Of a stretch of 64,000 nucleotides of DNA, positions 32,593 through 41,187 are shown in pieces. The notes beneath the pieces were generated by a model, which did not search any database, was not told where the DNA came from, and saw only the letters and a program-made list of their open reading frames with translations. The stretch is taken from NCBI GenBank assembly GCA_965213765.1, contig OZ243926.1:2976001-3040000 (forward strand). Reading direction: 5' to 3'. The DNA comes from JAJDXO01 sp965213765. GTDB lineage: Bacteria > Pseudomonadota > Alphaproteobacteria > Rhodospirillales > UBA2165. A program made the translations under genes and the position numbers. How positions within the stretch are numbered: position 1 is the stretch's first letter; the number at the start of each line of letters is the position of its first letter.

Positions 32593-33441
32593 ATGCGAAT
32601 TGCATCCTTCACGGTGGATGGCCGGGAGAGCTACGGGATCGTTTCCGGCGGCGGGATCATCGATGCCAAACCTCATTTGGGCGGCGAATACCGCTCCGTC
32701 GCCGCGCTTCTGGAAGCGGTGGCCCTGGACCGGCTGTTCGAGATCGACGCCGTTGCCCCGGATTACACACTGGACGATGTGCAACTCCTGCCGCCTGTCA
32801 CGGGCCGCAATCCGGTCCTCTGCGTCGGCCGCAACTACCGGGAAGTGAGTGAGCAGGCGGGCTATGGGGCCGCGCCCTATCCGTCCATCTTTCAGCGCCG
32901 AAACGCCGCCCAGGTCGGACATGGCGCGCCGATCATCAAGCCGCGGGAGTCCGATCAGTTCGACTGTGAGGCCGAGCTCGCGGTGGTCATCGGACGGGGC
33001 GGGCGGCGGATTCCGGAGGACCGGGCCCTCGAATTCATCGCCGGCTACACGATCCTCAACGAGGCTTCGGTAGTTGATTGGATGAACCACACCAGCCGCA
33101 ACGTCACGCCGGGCAAAAACTTCGACGGATCCGGCGCCTTGGGTCCCTGGATGGTAACCGCCGATGAGATCGCCGATCCGCAGGACCTGACGATCACCCA
33201 CAGGCTCAACGGCGAGGAAATCCAGCGCGGTTCGACCGGTGAGATGATCTATCCCGTGGCTCAGGTCATTGCCTATCTCTCGACCTTCACCCAGCTCATC
33301 CCGGGCGATGTCATCGCCACCGGCACCCCGGGCGGTATCCACGGGCGTCGGCAGTCCCGGACTTTTCTCAAGGCCGGTGATGTGGTGGAGATGGAAATCG
33401 GCGGCATCGGCCGGCTACGCAACGAAGTGGTCGAGGGCTAG
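32593..33441 (+). CDS. Fumarylacetoacetate hydrolase family protein
   Basis: 282 residues of the FAH/HpcE fold, acting as a C-C hydrolase, decarboxylase or acylpyruvase on ring-fission products. Metal-binding pattern: CVGRNYREVSEQAG, then FDCEAELAVVIGRGGRRIPEDRA, GYTILNEASVVDW and KNFDGSGALGPWMVTADEI, ending with TGTPGGIHGRRQSRTFLKAGDVVEMEIGGIG. The GRNY-x8-GY and Glu-x-Glu metal ligands are intact. ATG at 32593 after GGAG. Its TAG stop lies in the CTAG where the second IS inserted. Confidence 0.9.
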   Translation: MRIASFTVDGRESYGIVSGGGIIDAKPHLGGEYRSVAALLEAVALDRLFEIDAVAPDYTLDDVQLLPPVTGRNPVLCVGRNYREVSEQAGYGAAPYPSIFQRRNAAQVGHGAPIIKPRESDQFDCEAELAVVIGRGGRRIPEDRALEFIAGYTILNEASVVDWMNHTSRNVTPGKNFDGSGALGPWMVTADEIADPQDLTITHRLNGEEIQRGSTGEMIYPVAQVIAYLSTFTQLIPGDVIATGTPGGIHGRRQSRTFLKAGDVVEMEIGGIGRLRNEVVEG

Positions 33442-34757
33442 CAGGCTGCTGAAAAACCCACTGGCGCGATTCCCGGTATCGTGATTCTCTGCCCCTGGGT
33501 TGATCGGTGCTGGAGGTTGTGATGCGGGGCGAGGACGAACGCGGCGAGGGTCTGTTCAGCTACGTGGACTTGGAGGCTCGGGTACCTGCGGATCATCCGC
33601 TGCGGTCGATCCGGGTTCTGGTGGACGAGGCCCTGGCGGCGTTGTCGGGAGATTTTGCGGTTCTGTATTCGACGACCGGGCGGCCGTCGATCGCGCCGGA
33701 GAAGCTGTTGCGGGCGCTTCTGTTACAGGCCTTCTACACCATCCGCTCGGAGCGCCAGTTGATGGAGCAGCTGGACTACAACCTGTTGTTCCGCTGGTTC
33801 GTCGGTCTGTCGATGGACGCGCCGGTGTGGGACGCCACGACCTATTCGAAGAACCGCGACCGGTTGGTTGCGGGGGATGTGGCGGCGCGCTTTCTTCAAG
33901 CGGTGCTGCGCGGCGCGCGGGTACGCCGTCTTTTGTCGGACGAGCACTTCTCGGTCGACGGCACGCTGATCGAGGCGTGGGCGTCGATGAAGAGCTTCCG
34001 CCGCAAGGATGACGGCGGCGACCCGCCTGCCGGGCGCAACGCGGAGCGTGACTTCCGCGGCGAGCGGCGCTCGAACGCGACCCATGCGTCCACCACCGAT
34101 GCCGATGCCCGGCTGTTCCGCAAGGGCGAGGGGCAGTCGAGCCGGCTGTGCTTCATGGGCCATCTGTTGATGGAGAACCGCAATGCGCTGATTGTCGATG
34201 CGGCGCTGACCCGGGCCAGTGGCACCGCCGAGCGGGAGGCGGCGCTGGCCATGCTGGGGCGCCGCAAGAAAGCGCGGCGGGTCACGCTGGGCGCCGACAA
34301 GGCCTATGACGTGGCCGAGTTCGTGGACGCGTTGCGCGACGGCGCCGTCACCCCTCATATTGCCGTCGACGGCCATGTCAGGAAGACCGGCAAGCCGCGC
34401 AAGACCCGGGTCGACCGACGCACCACCCGGCATCCGGGCTACGCCGCCAGCCAGCGCCTGCGCAAGCGCATCGAGGAGGGGTTCGGCTGGATCAAGACCA
34501 CCGGCGGGCTGGCCAAGACCCGGCATCGTGGGCTCGACCGGGTGGGCTGGATGTTCACATTCACCGCCGCCGCCTACAACCTGGTCAGGCTGCCCAAACT
34601 CCTCGCCGAGGCGCCGACATGATGCCCGGGAACCGCGCAATAGGCCCCCAGACCCGCCGCGAGCGGGTCCCGAACCCCAACCCCCGCCGCCCATAACCAG
34701 AGAAAACCGACCGAACTCATCAAACCGGCCGCGCGTGGCGAGTTTTTCAGCAGCCTG
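33442..34757 (+). mobile_element. IS5-family insertion sequence with CTAG target duplication (1316 bp)
   Basis: Terminal inverted repeats begin CAGGCTGCTGAAAAAC on both sides (right end read inward). A 4-bp CTAG is directly repeated at 33438-33441 and 34758-34761, as expected for YTAR-specific IS5-type transposition. One intact transposase fills it. The left CTAG contains the FAH stop codon; the right CTAG begins a palindromic repeat that ends at the methyltransferase stop. The element is intact and probably recent. Confidence 0.93.
33522..34622 (+). CDS. IS5-family transposase
   Basis: DDE transposase, 366 residues. The N-terminal DUF772 domain shows PADHPLRSIRVLVDEALA, APEKLLRALLLQAFYTIRSERQLMEQL and LFRWFVGL; catalytic Asp residues are in FSVDGTLIEAWAS and LGADKAYDV, with Glu in KRIEEGFGWIKTTGGLAKTRHRG. 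ATG at 33522 follows GGAGG by 5 bp. Frame intact. Confidence 0.93.
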   Translation: MRGEDERGEGLFSYVDLEARVPADHPLRSIRVLVDEALAALSGDFAVLYSTTGRPSIAPEKLLRALLLQAFYTIRSERQLMEQLDYNLLFRWFVGLSMDAPVWDATTYSKNRDRLVAGDVAARFLQAVLRGARVRRLLSDEHFSVDGTLIEAWASMKSFRRKDDGGDPPAGRNAERDFRGERRSNATHASTTDADARLFRKGEGQSSRLCFMGHLLMENRNALIVDAALTRASGTAEREAALAMLGRRKKARRVTLGADKAYDVAEFVDALRDGAVTPHIAVDGHVRKTGKPRKTRVDRRTTRHPGYAASQRLRKRIEEGFGWIKTTGGLAKTRHRGLDRVGWMFTFTAAAYNLVRLPKLLAEAPT

Positions 34758-34808
34758 CTAGAGCAGTTTCCGGTCAAATTGATTCAATTTGCCCCGAAAC
34801 TGTTCTAG
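34758..34808. repeat. 51-bp CTAG-ended palindromic repeat between convergent stop codons
   Basis: Starts CTAGAGCAGTTTCCGG and ends GAAACTGTTCTAG, so the two arms pair over 13 bp with one mismatch; the core CAAATTGATTCAATTTG is itself palindromic. The right CTAG contains the TAG stop of the methyltransferase (34805-34807). Before the IS insertion, the left CTAG contained the TAG stop of FAH. It is shaped like a bidirectional terminator. Confidence 0.85.
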
Positions 34809-35410
34809 GAGCGATCCCCGGATTTCCGGAACACCGTTCCGTAATGATAGGGCGGCAATTCGATCACGTCTTCCTGGGTGAAACCGGCGGGCGCGACCAG
34901 TCCTTCCAACGCGACCGGGCCCAGCCGTAGGCCGGTCGCCGGTCCACGGGGTTTCTCAAATACCGGCGTTTCCTCGCGGGGTCGGGCATGCCAGTTGACG
35001 ATAATGAAACGGCCATCGGACACCAGCGCGCGGGCGACAGCCCCACTCAGTTCGGTGGGCTCAGGCACGCCATGGAAGGTATTGGCCATCAGCACCACGT
35101 TTACCGGTTCCGGCATCAGTACGTCGATTTCCCGGGCGTCTCCCAGCAGCCAGGTTATGCGCTCACGGATACCGCGCGATTGGGCGGCGGCCAATTGATC
35201 CGGATCCAGGTCGACCGCGAAGGTTTCGGCGTCGGTGAGTTTTGCGAGGGCGCCGGTGAAATAGCCGTCTCCGCAGCACAAATCCGCGACGACATCCCCT
35301 TCCTTAATACCCAGTTTTCGCAGCACGTCCTGTGGGCTCGGCCACAATGCCTGCCACCAATCCGGGTCGGGCATCCCCGTTGCGGGAAAAAACTGGTCAC
35401 CGCTTGGCAA
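34805..35410 (-). CDS. SAM-dependent class I methyltransferase
   Basis: 201 residues. Motif I is VVADLCCGDGYFTGALAKL (usually D-x-G-x-G; here DLCCGDG), followed by the acidic FAVDLDPDQLAAAQ and a post-motif GDAREIDVLMPEPVNVVLMANTFHGV. The strand FIIVNWHARPREETPVF and terminal KP/PP pattern resemble the UbiE/ArsM-like group. Target unknown. Upstream sequence diverges toward the SLC13 transporter. Confidence 0.82.
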   Translation of the reverse strand: MPSGDQFFPATGMPDPDWWQALWPSPQDVLRKLGIKEGDVVADLCCGDGYFTGALAKLTDAETFAVDLDPDQLAAAQSRGIRERITWLLGDAREIDVLMPEPVNVVLMANTFHGVPEPTELSGAVARALVSDGRFIIVNWHARPREETPVFEKPRGPATGLRLGPVALEGLVAPAGFTQEDVIELPPYHYGTVFRKSGDRS

Positions 35411-35478
35411 GGGGGTTCAGCCTCCATAGAGTGGCGGCGCCAATCCGGCACAGCCTAATTCGCGAGCATTTCGGTTTC

Positions 35479-36861
35479 GTGTCGCAGACATTCACCATAT
35501 CCCGGGCCGTATTCGCCGGCGCCGCGGTGACCGCGGTCATCGTGGCCTTTCTGCCCGCACCCGCGGGCGCTCAAGACGGCATCATGCCGGCCGCCGCCAT
35601 TATCATACTGGCTATTGGATTATGGTCGACCTCGGTCATTCCTCCCTATGTGGGCGCGCTGGTGTTTCTGTTTGCCGCCATGGTCGCCGGGATCGCACCT
35701 GCCAATATCGTGTTTTCGGGATTTCATGCCGGCGCCATGTGGTTGGTCTTTGGCGGTCTGGTCATCGGATTGGCGGTGCGTCAAGTCGGTGTCGACAAGC
35801 GCTTGGTCAATGCCATCCTGACCCGCTTTCCGCCCCACTATCTGGCACTGCTCTACGGCGTGGCGCTCGGGGCCGGGTCACTCGCCTTCGTCATTCCCTC
35901 CGCATCCGGCCGGGTCGCCCTGCTGACGCCAATCATGATGGCGCTTGCCGAGCGATTGGGATTTCCGGCGGACAGCAAGGGCCGGACCGGCCTTGTGTTG
36001 ATGGGTGCCATGGGGACCATGACCCCGGCATTCGGGGTTCTGCCCGCCAACGTGCCCAACATGACCTTCTACGGTGCGATCGAGAGTATCTATCGGATTC
36101 AGATTCCCTACGGCGAGTATCTGGTCACCAACTTTCCGGTGCTCGGCATCGGCGGGATCATCCTCTATCCCCTGGTGATCTTTACCCTGTTCCGCGAACA
36201 ACCGAAGCCGGCGGAAATCGAAGAGACCAGCGGGGTATGGTCCGCGCCGGAGCGCCGCTTGACTGTCATTCTTCTGCTCGCGCTCGCCTTGTGGATCACT
36301 GATACGGTCCACGGCGTGGCACCGGCGTGGGTGGGATTGGGCGCAGCCTTGGTTTGTCTGTTGCCGGGGGTCGGCATGATCCCCGGGAAGGCGCTCGGCG
36401 AAATCAACTACACGCCCATGTTCTTCCTCGCCGGTGTCATTGGGCTGGGCGCGGTCGCGACCCATGCCGGCATCGGCGATGCGGCGGCCAAACAAATCCT
36501 GCCGGTACTTGATCTCTCTCCGGAGACCCCGGTCCGCAACTATGCGTCCATGGTCGGCTTGGGCTGGGTGGTCGCCATATTCACCACCATGCCGGCGGCA
36601 CCCTCGGTTCTGGTGCCCATGGCGGATGCGCTCGCCGAGGCGTCCGGCTGGTCGCGGAACGGCGTACTGATGACCCAGGTGGCCACCTGGATGATCTTTC
36701 CGTTTCCCTATCAGGCGCCGCCGGTGGTGGTCGCCATGGTGCTCGGCGATCTCCGGATCGCACCGATCATCAAGATGCTGGTCACCTACATGATCCTCGG
36801 TGTGATCCTGCTGCTGCCGCTTCACTACCTATGGGGCCGCTGGCTCGGGGTGTTTTCGTAA
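35479..36861 (+). CDS. SLC13/DASS-family anion transporter
   Basis: Sodium-coupled dicarboxylate/sulfate-type permease, about 460 residues and 11-12 membrane helices. Family features: the repeated GLV(I/L)G/FIIPSASGRVALL-type hairpins (here LAFVIPSASGRVALLTPI) and a C-terminal half with INYTPMFFLAGVIGLGAV and FTTMPAAPSVLVPMA. GTG at 35479 gives a short N-terminus with a signal-like helix (AVFAGAAVTAVIVAFLPAPAGA). Substrate may be a dicarboxylate or sulfonate. The next gene is another anion transporter. Confidence 0.82.
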   Translation: MSQTFTISRAVFAGAAVTAVIVAFLPAPAGAQDGIMPAAAIIILAIGLWSTSVIPPYVGALVFLFAAMVAGIAPANIVFSGFHAGAMWLVFGGLVIGLAVRQVGVDKRLVNAILTRFPPHYLALLYGVALGAGSLAFVIPSASGRVALLTPIMMALAERLGFPADSKGRTGLVLMGAMGTMTPAFGVLPANVPNMTFYGAIESIYRIQIPYGEYLVTNFPVLGIGGIILYPLVIFTLFREQPKPAEIEETSGVWSAPERRLTVILLLALALWITDTVHGVAPAWVGLGAALVCLLPGVGMIPGKALGEINYTPMFFLAGVIGLGAVATHAGIGDAAAKQILPVLDLSPETPVRNYASMVGLGWVVAIFTTMPAAPSVLVPMADALAEASGWSRNGVLMTQVATWMIFPFPYQAPPVVVAMVLGDLRIAPIIKMLVTYMILGVILLLPLHYLWGRWLGVFS

Positions 36862-37022
36862 ACCGTAGGCGGGACGCGCCGACGAAGTGGTCGTTTTGGC
36901 GGCACGCAAGCCTTGAAATTCCGTCACCGGCACCAACCGCCCACCTTGATCGGGAAACCGTCCATGCACTACCATTCGAAACGGATGGGCCGCTGGGCGC
37001 GGGCCGCGGGAGAGTACCGAAC

Positions 37023-38603
37023 ATGCTGGATAGCTTGCGGAACGAAAAGCGGCCTCCCTACGCCCGCGAGACCTTTTGGGCGGACCTGAAAGCCGGCGTC
37101 ATCCTCGTGGCATCCTACGTGCCGACCGCCATGGCGCTCGGCGTCATCTCCGGCATGGGACCCCTTGCCGGGCTGTGGTGCGGCGTCATCGTGGGGATCA
37201 TCGCGGCCGTGTGCGGCGGCACGCGAGCGATAGTGAGCGGACCCAGCGCGGTGCTTGCGGTCGTCACCGCGACGCTGCTCATGGGCAATGAGTTGACGCT
37301 GCCGGAACTGGCGGTCGTCATCGTTATGGCCGGCGCCATCCAGATTGCGCTCGGACTCGCGGGAGTCGGCCGCTACGTCTCCTACATGCCGCACATCGTT
37401 CTCACCGGGTTCATGTCCGGGATCGGCGTGCTGCTCCTCTGGACGCAGGTTGAGAAGCTGTTTCACTTCGGCACGAGCGACCTTGCGCTTGCAGCCTTTT
37501 GCCTGGCCCTGATCTTCCTGTGGCCGTCCCGTATCGGCAAATTCATCCCCGCGCCGCTTGCCGCGGTCGGGATCGGGTGGGTGGGTGCGCTCTTCATACC
37601 CGACATCCACGAGCTGGGCCCCGTGCCGGTTGGACTGCCGATCCCGGTGCTTGATCTCCCGTCGTTCGACTTCCTGCAGAAAGCCGTCGGACCGGCGGTG
37701 CTGATCGCCCTGATCAGTTCCGTCTACACCCTGATGTGGTCGCTGATCGCCGATACCTTCAACGGCTCCCGGCACAATCCGAACCGGGAGCTGTTCGGCG
37801 TCGGCCTGGGAAATCTTGCGGCGGGGATCGCCGGGGCCATGCCCGGGGGCGCGACCATTGCGACCATGACGGCGCGCCGCTTCGGCGGCAAGACCGTCGT
37901 CGCGGGCATCGTCTGCCTTGTCATCGTTGCGGCGCTCATTCTGGGCCTCGGCCCCTATGTGGCCACGCTGCCGCTGGCGGCGCTGTCCGCGATCGTCATG
38001 CTCGTCGGCTGGCGGATGATCGAGTTCTCGTTCCTGCGGAAGATCCCCCGGATGGACCCGAGATATTCCATGGTCATGCTGCTGGTCATGGCCGTGACGA
38101 TCTTCGTGGATCCGGTCTTCGCGATCATGTTCGGGGTTATCGCCGCCAATACCGTGAACGCCGCGCAGCTGGAGTCGCTGGAACTCGACAGCGTGATCTC
38201 GACGCCGCTTCTCGACAGAACCTTCAACGCGGAGGCACCTGACGAGTTCGCCGCGGGAATAGGGCTGGTGGCGTTTCGCGGCTCTTTCACGGTGTCGTCC
38301 TCGCGCAAGCTGATCGCCCTGATTGCCGCCGACATCCGAGACCACGACGTCGTGATCTTCGACCTTTCCAGAGCCACCCACGTCGACGACAGCGCCGCTT
38401 ACCTGCTGGCCCAGGTCATCGACCGCGCGAAGCAGACCCGTACGGAGATTGTCGTCTGCGGCCTCAACGACCGCATCCGCGGATCTCTCTTCGCGTTCGA
38501 CGTTCTCGACCGGATCCCGAAAGACCGGATCGCCGAGACCGAGAAGGAAGCCAGGGACATTGCCTGGTCGCTCCTGACGGCGGCGCGGCGCATACCCGGT
38601 TAG
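37023..38603 (+). CDS. SulP-family anion permease with STAS domain
   Basis: 526 residues: a roughly 14-helix SulP core starting with FWADLKAGVILVASYVPTAMALGVISGM and GTRAIVSGPSAVLAVVTATLL, then a cytoplasmic STAS domain (about 415-520) with VVIFDLSRATHVDDSAAYLLAQVI, where the Ser in DDSA corresponds to the phosphorylatable position of anti-sigma antagonists. Transports sulfate, bicarbonate or similar anions. ATG at 37023 is used; the open frame upstream overlaps the previous gene. Confidence 0.87.
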   Translation: MLDSLRNEKRPPYARETFWADLKAGVILVASYVPTAMALGVISGMGPLAGLWCGVIVGIIAAVCGGTRAIVSGPSAVLAVVTATLLMGNELTLPELAVVIVMAGAIQIALGLAGVGRYVSYMPHIVLTGFMSGIGVLLLWTQVEKLFHFGTSDLALAAFCLALIFLWPSRIGKFIPAPLAAVGIGWVGALFIPDIHELGPVPVGLPIPVLDLPSFDFLQKAVGPAVLIALISSVYTLMWSLIADTFNGSRHNPNRELFGVGLGNLAAGIAGAMPGGATIATMTARRFGGKTVVAGIVCLVIVAALILGLGPYVATLPLAALSAIVMLVGWRMIEFSFLRKIPRMDPRYSMVMLLVMAVTIFVDPVFAIMFGVIAANTVNAAQLESLELDSVISTPLLDRTFNAEAPDEFAAGIGLVAFRGSFTVSSSRKLIALIAADIRDHDVVIFDLSRATHVDDSAAYLLAQVIDRAKQTRTEIVVCGLNDRIRGSLFAFDVLDRIPKDRIAETEKEARDIAWSLLTAARRIPG

Positions 38604-38740
38604 CGCCGTCCCCGACCCACAACATTGTGAGTGCCGGAATTCGTGCCGACGGCCGGCGTTGGTATAAGCAATGGTAACGTTGGCATGCCATGCAGCATTA
38701 TCGGCCGACAGAAGGGTGCCGCAGCGACAAGGAGCCATCC

Positions 38741-39187
38741 ATGACCAAGACGTTGACCATCGCCGTCCTCGCGAGCCTTTTGGTCCTGTTCATTGGCGGG
38801 GCGGTTGCCCAGTCTCAGACAGGCGGCATGGTGCTGGCGACCGGCGAGTTTATCCAGGCCGACCCCACGGACAGCCTCCATCGGGGCAAGGGTAAACTCA
38901 CGGCTTATGCTGATCGAATTGAGATCGATGAAGCTTTCGAAGTACCGCTGGGTCCCAAGTACCATGTCTATTTGATGAAGGGCGCCGAGATTCGCGGCAA
39001 CGACGATATCAGCATCGGCAGCCTGATCGATTTAGGGCGGCTCCGGCATTTCAAGGGCGCTCAGACCTACGGTATTCCCCGGGGAATCGATCTCACGAAC
39101 TGGGGGAGTATCATCATTTACTGCGAGGGGTTCGAGACATTGATCTCGCCGGCCAGTCTGAGGTTCAACCAGGAGGCGGTCCGATGA
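38741..39187 (+). CDS. Secreted DM13-domain protein
   Basis: 148 residues: signal peptide (TLTIAVLASLLVLFIGGAVAQ) and a single DM13 domain with GEFIQADPTDSLHRGKGKLT, GPKYHVYLMKGAEIRGNDD, QTYGIPRGIDLTNWGSIIIYCEGFETLISPASL. The Cys in IIIYCEGF is the conserved DM13 cysteine, proposed elsewhere to take part in redox. ATG at 38741 after AAGGAG. The hydrolase gene starts inside its stop (ATGA overlap). Confidence 0.85.
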   Translation: MTKTLTIAVLASLLVLFIGGAVAQSQTGGMVLATGEFIQADPTDSLHRGKGKLTAYADRIEIDEAFEVPLGPKYHVYLMKGAEIRGNDDISIGSLIDLGRLRHFKGAQTYGIPRGIDLTNWGSIIIYCEGFETLISPASLRFNQEAVR

Positions 39188-39891
39188 CCCAATACGTGCT
39201 TTGCCATGGTGCTTGGGGTGGCGGCTGGGGCTGGACCCGGGTGGCCGCCATTCTTCGCGGCAGCGGCCACGAGGTGTTCACACCGACCTATACCGGCCTC
39301 GGCGAGCGGGTACACCTTGCGACGCCCGAGGTCAATCTTCAGACCCATATCGACGATGTGCGCAATGTCATCCGGTATGAGCGCCTGGAAGAGTTCGTCC
39401 TGGTTGGCCACAGCTACGGCGGCATGGTCATTACCGGCGTCGCCGACCGGGAGTGGGAAAAGATCAGCCGGCTGGTCTACCTGGATGCGTTTCTACCGGC
39501 GGATGGCCAATCGCTGAATGACCTTACCGGCCCTGAGCGTACCGAGATGATATTGCAGGCGGCTCGGGAATACGGCGACGGCTGGCTCGTACCCCGCCCC
39601 GACGGCAGCCTGCACTCAAGTCTGAGCGACGAGGACCGAGAGTGGCTTTTGGCCAATACGTGCATGCAGCCGCTCAAGACTTTCGCCGACCCGCTGCCGC
39701 TGAAGGGCAACCATCTGAATATCGCCGAGAAGGTCTATGTACTATCGACGGGATATTCGCCCTCCGTATTCCCGCAATTCGCCGAATGGACCAGAACGCA
39801 GGGCGATTGGCAGACCTTGGAATTGGCTACCCACCATCACCTGCAACTGTCGATGCCGGAACGAACGGCGGAATGTATCCAGGGTGTTTAG
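39184..39891 (+). CDS. Alpha/beta hydrolase (HNL/methylesterase-like)
   Basis: 235 residues of the small plant-type esterase/hydroxynitrile-lyase group. Nucleophile Ser77 is in GHSYGG; an early HGAWGGGWGW forms the oxyanion region, and the catalytic His is probably in ATHHHLQLSMPERTA near the C-terminus. Overlaps the DM13 gene by 4 bp, so they are translated together. Substrate unknown, typically a small ester. Confidence 0.87.
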   Translation: MTQYVLCHGAWGGGWGWTRVAAILRGSGHEVFTPTYTGLGERVHLATPEVNLQTHIDDVRNVIRYERLEEFVLVGHSYGGMVITGVADREWEKISRLVYLDAFLPADGQSLNDLTGPERTEMILQAAREYGDGWLVPRPDGSLHSSLSDEDREWLLANTCMQPLKTFADPLPLKGNHLNIAEKVYVLSTGYSPSVFPQFAEWTRTQGDWQTLELATHHHLQLSMPERTAECIQGV

Positions 39892-40101
39892 GCAGGGGTG
39901 ATATCAGCCGTCAGCCGACCGGACCATGGCGGCGGCTTCGGTGTGGAACGGCCGGGCGGAAACTCTGCCGCGTTGGGACGGAGATCCCGGCATTCGTGTC
40001 ACGCACTCCGGGGTCCGGTGTTGATCCGTCCCGACCGGCGCGCCATGATACGGCCCGTATTCGGGGCGAAGTGGCTCACAATCAATTGTGGAGTAGGGAA
40101 T

Positions 40102-40584
40102 ATGGCCGTTGTTAAACAAAAAGAGGTCGTTGGCCGTCAGGTGCGGACCGTGCAGTCGAATAGTCCGGAAGGCGTTCGGTGCGAGGTTTCGACGCCCAGC
40201 CCTCATATGATCATTACCGATGAGCCGGCGGAGAGGGGTGGTACAGACACCGCGGCATCGCCGCTGATGCACTTCACCACCTCGTTGGCTACCTGCCAGA
40301 CGGTTCAGATTCACAAAATCGCCGCGGCCATGCGTCTCAAGACCGGCGCCATCAACGTCGAGGCATCCACGGTGACCGATCGTGTGGCGGCGGTTGACGG
40401 CGACGCCAAGGTCATGCGGTTCGTCGGCGCCGAGATAAATATCGACATTGAGGTCGAAGGGCCGGACGCCAAGATCGAGCAGCTGAAGAAGCTCTCGGAG
40501 GATGCCTGCCCGGTCGGCAACATCTTTGTCGATGCCGGCCTTGAATGCACCCTCAACTGGAACGTTCTGCCGGTTCCCGAGTAG
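40102..40584 (+). CDS. OsmC/Ohr-family protein
   Basis: 160 residues with the two redox cysteines of the OsmC fold: SLATCQTVQIHKIAA and SEDACPVGNIF. The family reduces organic hydroperoxides with thiols. ATG at 40102 follows GGAGTAGGG. The 210-bp stretch before it shows no gene I can support. Convergent with the 191-residue membrane protein. Confidence 0.87.
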   Translation: MAVVKQKEVVGRQVRTVQSNSPEGVRCEVSTPSPHMIITDEPAERGGTDTAASPLMHFTTSLATCQTVQIHKIAAAMRLKTGAINVEASTVTDRVAAVDGDAKVMRFVGAEINIDIEVEGPDAKIEQLKKLSEDACPVGNIFVDAGLECTLNWNVLPVPE

Positions 40585-40598
40585 GCCGCGACGTACGT

Positions 40599-41174
40599 TT
40601 AGCCGACGCGGATCAGGGATTCCGCGAAACCGTTGACGAACACGCTGATCACGAGGTCGATCACCACGAGAATAGCGGCGGCGGCGGCGCCGACCTGTAG
40701 GGCGGTTCGGGTCACGACGAAGGTGTAGGCGAGCACGATAATCATCAACGCAACCCATAGCCCGTTACGCAGCACGCCGCCGAAAAGCTCGAGTTCGACC
40801 ATGATGGCGAATGGCAGAAATAAGACGTTCTGCCACACCGACGCCCAGTTGTAGGCGACGATGTAGGGGATGTAGTTGGCGGTCCGGTCCATCGCCTGGG
40901 TAACGCCCAGCATGATCACCGGAAAGGCGACCCACAGAACGACGTAGGAGATGAGTTCGATGGAGGCGAAGCGCCAAAATGGCGCCCCGATCTCGCCGCC
41001 GGCAAATCTCAAGCCGAGAAGGACGGCCAGCAGCGGCGCGACGAGGACGGCGGCGAAAAAGGACCGCCAGAATCCCTCGACGGTCCGATTGAAATACCGC
41101 ATGCCCGATGCATCCAGCCACGCGAGCCGCCAGGCGCCGTAGAGGCCATTGGCGACTTCGAGGACCGGGATCAT
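40599..41174 (-). CDS. Hypothetical integral membrane protein
   Basis: 191 residues with four or five hydrophobic segments (FFAAVLVAPLLAVLLGL, ISYVVLWVAFPVIMLGV, LWVALMIIVLAYTFVV, AAAAAILVVIDLVISVFV). The N-terminus VLEVANGLYGAWRLAWLDASGMRYFNRT is amphipathic, and TVEGFWRSFFA and FVVTRTAL recur in uncharacterised alphaproteobacterial proteins beside dapE. ATG at 41174 lies upstream of dapE's end by 13 bp on the same strand. No function is suggested. Confidence 0.75.
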   Translation of the reverse strand: MIPVLEVANGLYGAWRLAWLDASGMRYFNRTVEGFWRSFFAAVLVAPLLAVLLGLRFAGGEIGAPFWRFASIELISYVVLWVAFPVIMLGVTQAMDRTANYIPYIVAYNWASVWQNVLFLPFAIMVELELFGGVLRNGLWVALMIIVLAYTFVVTRTALQVGAAAAAILVVIDLVISVFVNGFAESLIRVG

Positions 41175-41187
41175 CGGCGCGTCGCCG

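Noticed and set aside
32518..33342. Upstream extension of the flavin hydroxylase frame into the FAH gene
   Set aside because: The extension is antisense to FAH coding sequence; the ATG at 32517 has a ribosome-binding site and gives the family N-terminus.
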